64,000 nt of DNA from Acidobacteria bacterium SCN 69-37. GTDB lineage: Bacteria > Acidobacteriota > Vicinamibacteria > Vicinamibacterales > SCN-69-37. Below are positions 52,122 through 61,057 of the stretch, one piece after another (positions within the stretch are counted from its first letter, which is position 1; the number at the start of each line of letters is the position of its first letter). The stretch is from assembly GCA_001724025.1 (NCBI GenBank), contig MEDJ01000023.1, forward strand, positions 1-64,000, in the 5' to 3' direction. The translations under genes and the position numbers were made by a program. Under the pieces are notes generated by a model that was not told where the DNA came from, did not search any database, and worked only from the letters and a program-made list of their open reading frames with translations.

Positions 52122-53276
52122 ATGTCGCGCGCGCCCGTCTATCTCGACTGTCACGCCACGACACCGCTCGACCCGCGCGTGCTCGAGTGCATGCTCCCGT
52201 ACTTCACGGAGCACTTCGGCAATCCGGCATCGTCGACACACCAGTGGGGTTGGAAGGCGCAGGCGGCTGTCGAACAGGCCCGTCGTGAGGTGGCGGGACT
52301 GATCGGTGCGTCGGCGCGGGAGATCGTCTTCACCAGCGGCGCCACGGAATCCAACAACTTCGCGATTGCCGGTGCGGCATCGACGGCCGACGCTGCGCGC
52401 CGGCGCATCGTCGTGTCCGCCATCGAGCACAAGTCCGTGCTGGAAACCGCGGCGCGGCTCGGCCACCAGGGCTTCGACGTCGTCGTCGTGCCGGTCGATC
52501 GCGAAGGGCGCGTGCAACTCGATGCCCTGGCCGACGCCGTCGATGTCCACACGGCCGTGGTCAGCGTGATGGCGGCCAACAACGAGATCGGCGTGTTGCA
52601 GCCGCTGGCCGACATCGGACGCATCTGCGCCGCGGCCGGCGCGGTGCTGCATGTCGACGCGGCGCAGGCCGTTGGCAAGATCCCGATCGACGTTGGAACG
52701 CTGGGCATCGATCTCCTGTCGCTCACGGGCCACAAGATTCACGGGCCCAAGGGGACGGGGGCGTTGTTCGTACGTCGTCGCCTCGAGATCGAGCCGCTCA
52801 TCGTGGGCGGTGGCCACGAGCGCGGCCTGCGCGCCGGCACGCTGAACGTGCCGGGGATCGTCGGGCTCGGGGCCGCGTGCGCGTTCGCTGCGGCCGAGCG
52901 CGAGGCCGACAGTGCCCGCATCGGCGGACTGCGCGATCGCCTGCTCGAGGGGCTGCGTCGCGAACTGGACGGCGTCATCGTGAACGGCTCGCTCGTGCAC
53001 CGGCTGCCGAACAACCTGCACGTCAGCTTCGCCGGCGTGGACGGGGAGTCGCTGCTCATCGGGATCGGGGACATCGCCGTGTCGACCGGATCGGCGTGCA
53101 GTTCGGCCACGGGGGCCCCGTCGCACGTGCTGGCGGCCCTCATGGGCGCGGGCGCCGTGCCGTCGGCCTCGGTCCGCTTCGGCCTGGGACGCTTCACCAC
53201 GGCCGACGATGTCGATTACGCGGTGGCGCGATTCGCTGCCGTCGTTCGTCACCTGCGCCAGACGGCGCCGGTCTAG
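52122..53276 (+). CDS. NifS/IscS-type cysteine desulfurase (second desulfurase)
   Basis: A 384-residue class-I PLP enzyme from the ATG at 52122. Signatures are VYLDCHATTPLDPRVLECML, TSGATESNNFAIAGAA, VSAIEHKSVLETAARLG, the PLP-lysine LLSLTGHKIHGPKGTGALF and STGSACSSATGAPSHVL with the catalytic Cys. It differs from the SufS here, which is class II. It may serve tRNA thiolation or another sulfur route. It ends the SUF series. Confidence 0.93.
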   Translation: MSRAPVYLDCHATTPLDPRVLECMLPYFTEHFGNPASSTHQWGWKAQAAVEQARREVAGLIGASAREIVFTSGATESNNFAIAGAASTADAARRRIVVSAIEHKSVLETAARLGHQGFDVVVVPVDREGRVQLDALADAVDVHTAVVSVMAANNEIGVLQPLADIGRICAAAGAVLHVDAAQAVGKIPIDVGTLGIDLLSLTGHKIHGPKGTGALFVRRRLEIEPLIVGGGHERGLRAGTLNVPGIVGLGAACAFAAAEREADSARIGGLRDRLLEGLRRELDGVIVNGSLVHRLPNNLHVSFAGVDGESLLIGIGDIAVSTGSACSSATGAPSHVLAALMGAGAVPSASVRFGLGRFTTADDVDYAVARFAAVVRHLRQTAPV

Positions 53277-53399
53277 CCGCACGAGTTTGCTGGTGCTGTC
53301 GCGTCTCCGGCGCGACGCACCTTCCGGCGTCGCCACGCGGCGGCGCCGATCATCGGTGCTCGTCCCCGAGTGCCATCCCGATCGACAAGGAGTCACGTC

Positions 53400-54230
53400 A
53401 TGGCGCCAGACGGAACCGAACCGCAGACGGGACGCGAGACCCGTCTCCTCGTGCTCGTGGTCGGCGTGGCCGTCCTCGTCCTCCTGCTGCTGGCGCAGTG
53501 GCAGTTTCCCGGCTCGACGATGTCCGTGGTGACGCCGGGCGGCGCGCCGCTGGCCGGACTGGCGGCGCGGGCCACGTTCGACGAGATGGCCGGCACGATG
53601 GCCGACGTGATCGGTCGCGTGTCGCCGCTCACCGTGGCCGTGCCGCTCGCGACGATCCTCGAACCCGACCCGCGCGATGCGGCCCCGGTGCGCCGGCAGG
53701 CACCCGCCCCCGCGACGACGCCTGACGACGCGAACGCCGCGCCCGTGCCCGAGGCGTGGGCGCTGGCGCTGCGCGTGCGGCGCGATCTGGCGCTCGCCTA
53801 TGTCCCCGGCGGACTGACGGTGATGAGCCGCGAGGGGGCGACGTTCGATGTCGTTGCGCACGACGGTCCGCGCGGGATGTGGCTGCTGCGCGTCCCGCCG
53901 TCGAACGCCGTACCAGACACGTTGTCGGCCTCGGTCCGCACGTTTCCGAATTTCTCGTACGTCGCCGCGGTGACGGCCACGCCCGTGGGACCGACGGTGC
54001 AGCCCGTGTTCGTCGGGCGATCGGACACCGTGACCGATCCGGGCTGGTCGCACGCGCTCGTTCCCGCGTCTGTGGCGCCCGGTGTGTCGCCGGGAACGCT
54101 GGTCTTCTCCCTCAACAGCCGTCTGATCGGCATCGTCGTGGATGGCGAGCGCGGGCCGATGATCGTGCCTGCGCCGGCGATCGAGACGCTGGTGCAGGCC
54201 CTCGACGCGCCCGAAGGGACGACGCCGTGA
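53400..54230 (+). CDS. Membrane-anchored trypsin-fold-like protein, probably without protease activity
   Basis: A 276-residue protein from the ATG at 53400 with AAGGAG 9 bases before. A membrane anchor (LLVLVVGVAVLVLLLLAQW) precedes a Pro/Ala-rich linker and beta-rich segments resembling the second half of HtrA/trypsin-like proteins (LRVRRDLALAYVPGGLTV, SPGTLVFSLNSRLIGIVVDGERG). I see no GNSGG-type Ser motif or clear His, so catalysis is doubtful. It overlaps the next gene by GTGA, and is first of a coupled operon. Confidence 0.6.
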   Translation: MAPDGTEPQTGRETRLLVLVVGVAVLVLLLLAQWQFPGSTMSVVTPGGAPLAGLAARATFDEMAGTMADVIGRVSPLTVAVPLATILEPDPRDAAPVRRQAPAPATTPDDANAAPVPEAWALALRVRRDLALAYVPGGLTVMSREGATFDVVAHDGPRGMWLLRVPPSNAVPDTLSASVRTFPNFSYVAAVTATPVGPTVQPVFVGRSDTVTDPGWSHALVPASVAPGVSPGTLVFSLNSRLIGIVVDGERGPMIVPAPAIETLVQALDAPEGTTP

Positions 54231-55423
54231 GGGACGTGCCGTCCGACGTTCGACGACGTGAACTCGGCGGGCCCGATCCGATCGACCGCCGGCTCGGCGT
54301 TCCGCAGACCCCCTCGCCGCTCACGTGGCTGCTGTCGCTGCTGCGCACGCGGTCCGCACTTGGCCTGGCGCCGTCGCTGACGCCCGCTGTCATCTTCCTG
54401 CCGCTGGGACTGCTGCTGGGGCCCGAGGCCACGGGACTCATCACGCCGAGGCTGCTCGAGCGGCTGACGCTGGCCGTCACGATTGCGCTGGCGGTTCTCG
54501 GCGTCATGGTCGGCATGGCGCTCGGCCGCGAGATCCGCACGGCAGCCCGCCTGTTCCTCGCGGCGAGCCTCGAGAGCGCGGTCACGACCGCCATGGTCGC
54601 GGCCGCGGCCGCGTATTTCGTGGCCACGACGCAGGTGCCGCTCGATGCGTCGCTGATCGGATTCGTGCTCGCGCTCGGCCTGTGTGCGTCGGCGTCGTCG
54701 GCCACCTCTGCGCACCCCGACTCCGAGCCGGCCGTGGCCGTGGCGACCCGCGTCGCCGATCTCGACGACGTGCTGCCGATCGTCCTCGCCGTGTTCGTCG
54801 TCGCCCTCATCGGAGCGGCCACGCGCGCCGAGGTGACGACGATGCTGCTGGCGCCGCCGATCATCGGCCTGGCCGTCGGCGGGATCGGATGGCTGCTGTT
54901 CGAGCGCGCCGAGTCCGGTCCCGAGCGCATGCTCTTCGTCCTCGGCACGCTCGCGCTGACTGGAGGCGCGGCTGCGTACCTGCACGTCTCGCCGCTGGCC
55001 GCCGGCTTCGTGGCGGGCGTGATGTGGACCATCGTGCCCGGCCGCGTGGACCGCGTCGTCGAGAAGGATCTGCAGCGCGTGCAGCACCCGGTCGTCGTGC
55101 TGCTGCTCGTGACGGCCGGGGCGTCGGCGGTGTTCTCGTCGGCGGCCATCTGGCTGCTGCCGCCGTACCTGCTGTTCCGGCTGGCGGGCAAGGTGAGCGG
55201 GGCCTGGCTGGCGGCGCCGCTGATCCAGATCCGATCGTCGGATCTCGCGGCGTTCCTCATGCCGCCCGGCGTGCTCGCCGTGGCGTTTGCCCTCAACTTC
55301 TCCCAGCTGTTGCCCGCGGCATCCGGGCAGATGCTGCTCTCGACGGTGGCCGTCGGTACGGCGGCCTTCGAGCTGTTTGCGCTGGCGGTGGTGCCGCACT
55401 GGGGACCCGGGAGGCGCGAGTGA
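54227..55423 (+). CDS. Antiporter-like (CPA-type) membrane protein
   Basis: A 398-residue polytopic protein from a GTG at 54227 overlapping the previous stop. About eleven membrane segments are visible (PSLTPAVIFLPLGLLLGPEATG, LTLAVTIALAVLGVMVGMALG, ALGLCASASSATSAHPDSEPAV, LDDVLPIVLAVFVVALIGAAT). It resembles half of a cation/proton antiporter, but the canonical paired acidic motif is not obvious. It is coupled (GTGA) to the fused antiporter-OtsA gene, so the two membrane parts may work together. Confidence 0.7.
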   Translation: MRDVPSDVRRRELGGPDPIDRRLGVPQTPSPLTWLLSLLRTRSALGLAPSLTPAVIFLPLGLLLGPEATGLITPRLLERLTLAVTIALAVLGVMVGMALGREIRTAARLFLAASLESAVTTAMVAAAAAYFVATTQVPLDASLIGFVLALGLCASASSATSAHPDSEPAVAVATRVADLDDVLPIVLAVFVVALIGAATRAEVTTMLLAPPIIGLAVGGIGWLLFERAESGPERMLFVLGTLALTGGAAAYLHVSPLAAGFVAGVMWTIVPGRVDRVVEKDLQRVQHPVVVLLLVTAGASAVFSSAAIWLLPPYLLFRLAGKVSGAWLAAPLIQIRSSDLAAFLMPPGVLAVAFALNFSQLLPAASGQMLLSTVAVGTAAFELFALAVVPHWGPGRRE

Positions 55424-58134
55424 GACGTGTGGCAGCGCTTGCGCTCGCCATCACCATGACGTGGCTCGTCGTCGGGCCGCTGGGGCAGGGCGGCGGACAC
55501 TCGGCCGCGCTGTCGCTCGGGATTGCCCTGCTGGCCGCGGCGATTACCGGGTGGCTGTGCGAGTTCGTGCGGCTGCCGCGCATCACCGGATATCTGGCCG
55601 TCGGCCTGATTTGCGGGCCGTCCGTGGCGCACCTGATCACCGAGGCGATGGCGCGCGACCTGCAGGCGGCGAGCCGCTTCGCGATCGTGGTCATCGCCAT
55701 CATGACGGGCCTGCACCTCGACCTGCGGGCGCTCCGTCCCGGAATTGGCGGCGTGACGCGCCTGGCGATGGGGGCGTTCGCGTGCGCGTGGCTGCTGATG
55801 GTGGCGGCCGCCTGGCTGGCGTGGCCGTGGCTGCCGATCGCGGCCGACCTGGCGGGTGTCCAGCGTCTCGTGGCCTCGGCCCTGGCGGCCACGCTGCTCG
55901 TGAGCGCGTCACCGGCCGTGGTGGTGGCTGTCGTCACCGAGAGCCGCGCGCGCGGGCCCGTGGCCGATCTGTCGGTGCAGGTCACGGTGATCCTGGAGAT
56001 CGCCACGATCGTCACGTTCATCCTGCTGCTCGGCTGGGCGCGGATCGTGTTCGGGCTCGACGAGTCGTTCGCGGCAAACCTCATCGCGCTGTCGGCGCGA
56101 TCGCTGCTCGGCGCGGTCGCATTCGGTGCGTTGATCGGTGGCGTGTTCGCGCTCTATCTCCGTCACATCGGCCGGGAAGTGACGGTCGTCCTGATGGCCG
56201 TCTGCCTGATCCTGAGCCGGCTGGCCGAGCCGTTCGGCTTCGAGTCGTTCGTGGCGGGCCTGTCGGCCGGAATTGTCGTGCAGAACGTGCTGCGCCAGGC
56301 GGGCGACGTGCTGCGCGACGCCATCGAGTACGCGGCCATGCCCGTGCTCGTGCTGTATTTCGCGGCGGCTGGTGCCGCGATGCACGTCGAGCCATTGGCC
56401 ACGATCGGCGTTATCGCGCTGGCGTGGGCTGGCGCCCGCGTCGTGGCGTGGCAGGTTGGAATCGCCGCCGGTCGCCGGCTGAGCGGCCTCGAGCCGCGTG
56501 GCGTGCCGATGCTCTGGCGGGCCCTGGTCCCGACAGCGGGCGTGACGCTGGGCCTCGCCGCGGCGCTGGCAGGGGAGCACGTCGTCTGGGGCGTGCGCCT
56601 CGAGATCCTCGTGGCGGCCGTCGTGGCGATCAATCAGATTGCCGGACCGATCGTGTTCAGGGCCGGCCTCTCGCAGGCCGGCGAGATCGGGCGATCGGGC
56701 GGGGGGCTCGTGGTGGTATCGAACCGCGAGCCGTGGCTGCACGAACGCGCAGACGACGGGACGATTGTCGCGCGGCCCACGCCGGGCGGCGTGTCGGTGG
56801 CGCTCGACGCGCTCATGCGCGAGCGCGGTGGCGTCTGGATCGCGCACGGTGGCGGATCGGCCGATCGCGACGTGGTCGACGCACAGGATTCCGTGCTCGT
56901 GCCGCCCGAGGCGCCCGCGTATCGCCTGAAGCGGTTGTGGCTGACCGACGCCCAGGTGGAGGGGTACTACGCCGGGTTCTCGAACAGCGCGCTCTGGCCA
57001 CTCTGTCATCAGGCCCACGTGCGGCCGGTCTTCAGGGCCGAGGACTGGGACACCTATCGCCAGGTGAACACGCTCTTCGCGGACGCGGTGGCGCAGGAGG
57101 CGCCACCCGAGTCCTCGGTGTTCCTCAACGACTATCATCTGGCGCTCGTGGCGCGCGGTCTGCGGCGACGCCGGCCGCAGTTGCGCACGGCGCTGTTCTG
57201 GCACATCCCGTGGCCCGACGTCGATCGCCTGCGGATCTGCCCGTGGCGCCGCGACATCCTCGAAGGTCTGCTGAGCAACGATCTGCTCGCGTTCCAGGTC
57301 CGGCGCGACACGCGCAACTTCCTCTCGGCCGTGCTGGAGGAGCTCGGCGCGCCGGTGACCGGCAACACGGTGTTCTGGGACGGGCACGCCACGCGCGTCG
57401 TGTCGATTCCGATCGGCGCCGACTTCGAGCGCATCGTCACGACGCTGGCCGAGGAGTCGACGCCCGAGCGGATGCGCACGCTGGCCACCGACCTGCGGCT
57501 CGAGGGGCGGATCGTGGGCGTGGGTGTCGATCGGCTGGATTACACGAAGGGCATCCCCGAGCGCATGGCGGCCATCGGGCGTCTGCTCCGCCAGGATCCC
57601 ACCCTTGCCAATCGATTCGCGTTCGTGCAGATCGGCGTCCCGTCACGTGAGGACGTCCCCGCGTATGCGGCGATCTCGGCCGAGATCGATGCGCTGGTGG
57701 CCCGCATTAACGCCGAGTTCGGCCGCGGGCCTGGCGATGGACCGATCCGCTACCTGAAGCAGACGTTCCGCCTGCCCGATCTGGTGGCGCTGTATCGGCT
57801 CGCGGATTTCTGCATCGTCTCGTCGCTGCACGACGGGATGAACCTCGTGGCGAAGGAGTTCGTGGCCGCGCGCGACGATCTCGACGGCGTGCTGATCCTG
57901 AGCGAACTGGCGGGCGCGGCGCAGGAACTGCCGGAAGCGCTGATCATCAATCCTTACGACGAACGCGGGTTCACGGCGGCGATTGCCCGCGCGATCGAGA
58001 TGCCGGTCTGGGAACGGCATCGGCGCATGCGGGCGCTCCGGCGTCAGGTCGCCGGCCGCGACGTGCTGGCGTGGGCGTCGGATATCCTCGATCGGCTGGA
58101 GCGGCGGAAAGGCAGCGGGTTCCTCTCTGGGTAG
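55420..58134 (+). CDS. otsA: Antiporter-like membrane domain fused to trehalose-6-phosphate synthase (OtsA)
   Basis: A 904-residue protein from a GTG overlapping the previous stop. Residues 1-425 are a polytopic CPA-like domain (RITGYLAVGLICGPSVAHLI, SASPAVVVAVVTESRARG, FGFESFVAGLSAGIVVQN). Residues 428-904 are a full GT20 enzyme: VVVSNREPW, GGVSVALDAL, NDYHLALVARGLR, HIPWPDVDRL, GVDRLDYTKGIPERM and SSLHDGMNLVAKEFVA. OtsA makes trehalose-6-phosphate from UDP-glucose and glucose-6-phosphate. No stop separates the parts. Fusing osmolyte synthesis to ion transport suggests direct osmotic control, which is inference. Confidence 0.9.
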   Translation: MRRVAALALAITMTWLVVGPLGQGGGHSAALSLGIALLAAAITGWLCEFVRLPRITGYLAVGLICGPSVAHLITEAMARDLQAASRFAIVVIAIMTGLHLDLRALRPGIGGVTRLAMGAFACAWLLMVAAAWLAWPWLPIAADLAGVQRLVASALAATLLVSASPAVVVAVVTESRARGPVADLSVQVTVILEIATIVTFILLLGWARIVFGLDESFAANLIALSARSLLGAVAFGALIGGVFALYLRHIGREVTVVLMAVCLILSRLAEPFGFESFVAGLSAGIVVQNVLRQAGDVLRDAIEYAAMPVLVLYFAAAGAAMHVEPLATIGVIALAWAGARVVAWQVGIAAGRRLSGLEPRGVPMLWRALVPTAGVTLGLAAALAGEHVVWGVRLEILVAAVVAINQIAGPIVFRAGLSQAGEIGRSGGGLVVVSNREPWLHERADDGTIVARPTPGGVSVALDALMRERGGVWIAHGGGSADRDVVDAQDSVLVPPEAPAYRLKRLWLTDAQVEGYYAGFSNSALWPLCHQAHVRPVFRAEDWDTYRQVNTLFADAVAQEAPPESSVFLNDYHLALVARGLRRRRPQLRTALFWHIPWPDVDRLRICPWRRDILEGLLSNDLLAFQVRRDTRNFLSAVLEELGAPVTGNTVFWDGHATRVVSIPIGADFERIVTTLAEESTPERMRTLATDLRLEGRIVGVGVDRLDYTKGIPERMAAIGRLLRQDPTLANRFAFVQIGVPSREDVPAYAAISAEIDALVARINAEFGRGPGDGPIRYLKQTFRLPDLVALYRLADFCIVSSLHDGMNLVAKEFVAARDDLDGVLILSELAGAAQELPEALIINPYDERGFTAAIARAIEMPVWERHRRMRALRRQVAGRDVLAWASDILDRLERRKGSGFLSG

Positions 58135-58177
58135 ACGGGATTCAGGCACGGGATCGACCTATACGGCTTCGGACGAG

Positions 58178-58954
58178 GTGGCGCGTGAGATCCAGGCACG
58201 CGTGGGCACACGCCACCTGCTCCTGCTGACGGACTTCGACGGGACGCTGGCCGAACTGGCGCCGACGCCGGATGCGGCGGCGCTGTCGGACGCGGTGCGC
58301 GCGGAGATCGACGCGTTGGCGGCGCTGCCGTCGGTGACGTTCGGCGTCGTGAGCGGGCGGCGGCTCACCGACGTGGCGCAGCGCGTCGGACCAGCTCCCG
58401 CGTTCGTGGCCGGCCTGCACGGCCTCGAGATTGCGGGGCCGGACACGGTCTTCCACCATCACGCGCTGGAATCGGTGGGCGCGGTCATCGGATCGCTGAT
58501 GCACGCGGCGGCCCGGCAACTCGCGTGGTGTCCGGGCGTGTACCTGGAAGACAAGACCTATGCGCTGACGTGTCACGTCCGCCTGGCCCCGCCGGCGCTC
58601 GCCGATCGCGCGCTCGAGGAGTTCGAGGCACTGGCCGAACCGCTGCTCGAGGCGCGCGTGCTGAAGCTGCTGACGGGTGCGAAAGCGATGGAACTGCTGC
58701 CGGCGACCGATTGGCACAAGGGCCGCGCCTGCGAGTGGATCCGGGGGCGCGTGCGTCTGGCCGCGGACGAGCCCGTCGCGATCGTCTACCTCGGAGATGA
58801 CCGCACGGACGAGGATGCGTTCGCCGCCCTTGGCGACGAGGACATCGCCCTCGGCGTCGGCGAGCGGCCGCACACGCACCTGATCGACTGGCGTCTGGCC
58901 GGACCCGCATCGGTCGGGCGCCTGTTTGGTCAGCTCGTGCGGCTGAGACGATGA
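58178..58954 (+). CDS. otsB: Trehalose-6-phosphate phosphatase (OtsB)
   Basis: A 258-residue HAD phosphatase, start tentatively the GTG at 58178; no strong ribosome site is seen, and an upstream start is possible. Motif I is LLLTDFDGTLAELAPTPD, motif II around GVVSGRR, cap residues in GLHGLEIAGPD, and motif IV is YLGDDRTDEDAFAALG. It removes phosphate from trehalose-6-phosphate made by the upstream fusion. It ends in the large inverted repeat at 58951-59142. Confidence 0.92.
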   Translation: MAREIQARVGTRHLLLLTDFDGTLAELAPTPDAAALSDAVRAEIDALAALPSVTFGVVSGRRLTDVAQRVGPAPAFVAGLHGLEIAGPDTVFHHHALESVGAVIGSLMHAAARQLAWCPGVYLEDKTYALTCHVRLAPPALADRALEEFEALAEPLLEARVLKLLTGAKAMELLPATDWHKGRACEWIRGRVRLAADEPVAIVYLGDDRTDEDAFAALGDEDIALGVGERPHTHLIDWRLAGPASVGRLFGQLVRLRR

Positions 58955-59142
58955 GTGAATTCAGGTACGACGGGGACGACAGGCGACTGGTGCGGCCGGA
59001 GCGACTTGGGCCGGACGATCTCAGGGACGATAGGCGACCGGTCGCTTGCCGCTTGTCGCACCTGAACTCATCCGGCCCAGGCAACACCGGCCGCACCAGT
59101 CGCCCGTCGTACCTGTCGTCCCTGTCGTACCCGATCACTCAT
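58951..59142. repeat. 190-bp near-palindrome between otsB and the B12-type importer
   Basis: Outer arms begin ATGAGTGA and contain GTACGAC, GGGACGACAGG and GCGACTGGTGCGGCCGG (58951-58999; mirror at about 59087-59142). The mirror arm has an extra GTACGACG unit. Inner arms GGGCCGGA/TCCGGCCC and CAGG/CCTG near 59008-59080 continue the pairing, with GCGACCGGTCGC at the top. The whole unit can fold as one long hairpin. It covers the stop codons of both convergent genes, so it could stop transcription from both sides or be a MITE-like insertion. Confidence 0.75.
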
Positions 59143-60064
59143 GCATGAGTGAGAACAACGTTCTGGCAGCCTGCGCGATGCGCGGGCCGGGGATCGAGAG
59201 GGACGGGTCGGTGAGGACGTGGACCCGGCGATCGCGCACGGCCGGGAGTGCGGACAGGCGGTTCCATACGGCACGTTCGGCGTCGACCGTGCCCGCTTCG
59301 CCGGCTGACGTGCGGAGTTCGATCAGGACGTCGGGACGTCGCGCGAGCAGCATCTCCGTCGAGACCTGGACGCTCTCGCGCGGGATGTCGGCGAACGCAT
59401 CCTGTCCCCCGGCCGTCTCGAGCAGTTCGTGGAGGAAACCGACGCCGCCGCTTGCGTAGATGCCGCGCAGTTCACCCGGCTCGCGGCCGAATACGAGTGC
59501 GGTCAGCGGCCGGGTACGTGCGCCGACCGCCCGGCGCACGTCGTCCAGTTCGCGCTCGATCGTGGCGGCGGCCGTCTCTGCGCCAGCGGTGCGATCGAGG
59601 GCGTCGCCGAGCTGCCGCATCGTGTCCGTCACCTGAGCGAGTGCGCCCGTCACGGCGTGTCGATAGTGGAAGACAGGAATACGTGCACGATCGAGACGCG
59701 CGATCAGATCGTCCTGCGATTCGTACACGACGACGAGCGTCGGCCGCAGCGAGAGGATGCGCTCGAAATCGGGATCGATGAGCGCGCCCACCCGCGGCAG
59801 GTCGGCCACCTCGGCCGGGAACCGATCGAAACTCGAGACTGCGACCACGTCCGGCCCCGCGCCGATCGCGTACAGCATCTCGGTCGCGGCCGGCACCAGG
59901 CTGACGACGCGAGTCGCTGACGCCGTCGTCGCCGGCACCTCACGCGGTGGTGCGCCACATCCGACGATGGCGGACACGAGGAGGACGCATCCGCCGAGCC
60001 ACGCGCGCCGACGCAGCCTCCTTCCTGCCTCCTTCCAGCCTGTTGCCTCCCAGCCTTCATTCAT
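59135..60064 (-). CDS. ABC importer substrate-binding lipoprotein (BtuF-type)
   Basis: A 309-residue lipoprotein: WLGGCVLLVSAIVGC with Cys36 as lipid site. The two-lobed binding fold follows (RVVSLVPAATEMLYAIGAGPDVVAVS, RVGALIDPDFERILSLRPTLVVVYE, GVGFLHELLETAGGQDAFADI). It fits the cobalamin/iron-siderophore binding family; B12 is my preferred ligand by resemblance to BtuF. The ATG at 60064 overlaps the permease stop by 4 bases. Confidence 0.85.
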   Translation of the reverse strand: MNEGWEATGWKEAGRRLRRRAWLGGCVLLVSAIVGCGAPPREVPATTASATRVVSLVPAATEMLYAIGAGPDVVAVSSFDRFPAEVADLPRVGALIDPDFERILSLRPTLVVVYESQDDLIARLDRARIPVFHYRHAVTGALAQVTDTMRQLGDALDRTAGAETAAATIERELDDVRRAVGARTRPLTALVFGREPGELRGIYASGGVGFLHELLETAGGQDAFADIPRESVQVSTEMLLARRPDVLIELRTSAGEAGTVDAERAVWNRLSALPAVRDRRVHVLTDPSLSIPGPRIAQAARTLFSLMHE

Positions 60065-61053
60065 CGCGCCCTCACCAGCAGCCACAGGAAGAACGGCCCG
60101 CCGATCATCGCCGTGATGATGCCGACGGGCAGTTCGAGCGGCGCCATTGCGGTCCGTGCGACCGTGTCGCACAGGACCAGGAACGTGGCGCCGAAGCACG
60201 TCGCGGCCGGCAGCACGATCCGGTGGCTGGCGCCGACCACGAGTCGGACCAGGTGCGGGACGATGATGCCGATGAACCCGATCGGGCCGGCGACCGAGAC
60301 GGCCGCGCCGGTGGCGAGTGAGGCGCTGAAGAAGGCTACGCGCTGCGTCTGCGTGACGTCGACACCGCGCGAGGCCGCCGCGTCCGCGCCGAGCGTCAGC
60401 AGATCCAGTGGTCGGGCCAGCCAGGCGAACGCCAGGAATGCGATGGCGATGAACGGGAAGGCCGCGACGAGCGGCCCGTACCCGGCTACGTCGAGGCTGC
60501 CCATCAGCCAGCGTATCGCGCGGAACGTCTGCATCGCGTCGCCGAGATACTGCACGAAGAGAATCAGCGCCGAGAAGCACGCGTTCAACGTCACACCCGC
60601 CAGCAGCAGGACCGTGGTCGACAGGCCGCGATGACGCGCCTGCGCCAGCGCGTAGACGACGAGGACGGCCAGCGTGGCGCCGGCAAGACTTGCGCCGGTC
60701 ACGCCGACGAGCGGCAGCGTGGCGCCGATCGTGATGACGATCATCGCGCCGAGTGACGCCCCGGCCGAGACGCCAAGCGTGTAGGGCGTGGCCAGCGGGT
60801 TCTGCAGCAGGGCCTGGAAGACGGTGCCGGCGGCGGCCAGCGTGCCACCGACCATGGCGGCGGCCAGCACGCGCGGCAGCCTGGCGAGGAAGAAGATCTG
60901 CGCGTCGAGGTTGTCGGCAAACGGGATCGTGCGATCGAACGCGCGCGTGAGCGACAGCGTGGTGGATCCGATCAACGGGGCGAGACAGACGGCGAGCGCC
61001 ATCGACACGAGTCCCGCGACGACGACCATCCGCTGCGTCAGTGTGCGCGCCAT
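60061..61053 (-). CDS. FecCD/BtuC-type ABC importer permease
   Basis: A 330-residue permease with about ten membrane segments. It has RLPRVLAAAMVGGTLAAAGTVFQALLQNPLATPYTLGVSAGASLGA, GVTLNACFSALILFVQYLGD, WLMGSLDVAGYG and VSVAGPIGFIGIIVPHLVRLVVG, the strongest signature of the FecCD family. It imports the ligand brought by the binding protein. Confidence 0.95.
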   Translation of the reverse strand: MARTLTQRMVVVAGLVSMALAVCLAPLIGSTTLSLTRAFDRTIPFADNLDAQIFFLARLPRVLAAAMVGGTLAAAGTVFQALLQNPLATPYTLGVSAGASLGAMIVITIGATLPLVGVTGASLAGATLAVLVVYALAQARHRGLSTTVLLLAGVTLNACFSALILFVQYLGDAMQTFRAIRWLMGSLDVAGYGPLVAAFPFIAIAFLAFAWLARPLDLLTLGADAAASRGVDVTQTQRVAFFSASLATGAAVSVAGPIGFIGIIVPHLVRLVVGASHRIVLPAATCFGATFLVLCDTVARTAMAPLELPVGIITAMIGGPFFLWLLVRAR

Positions 61054-61057
61054 GCCG

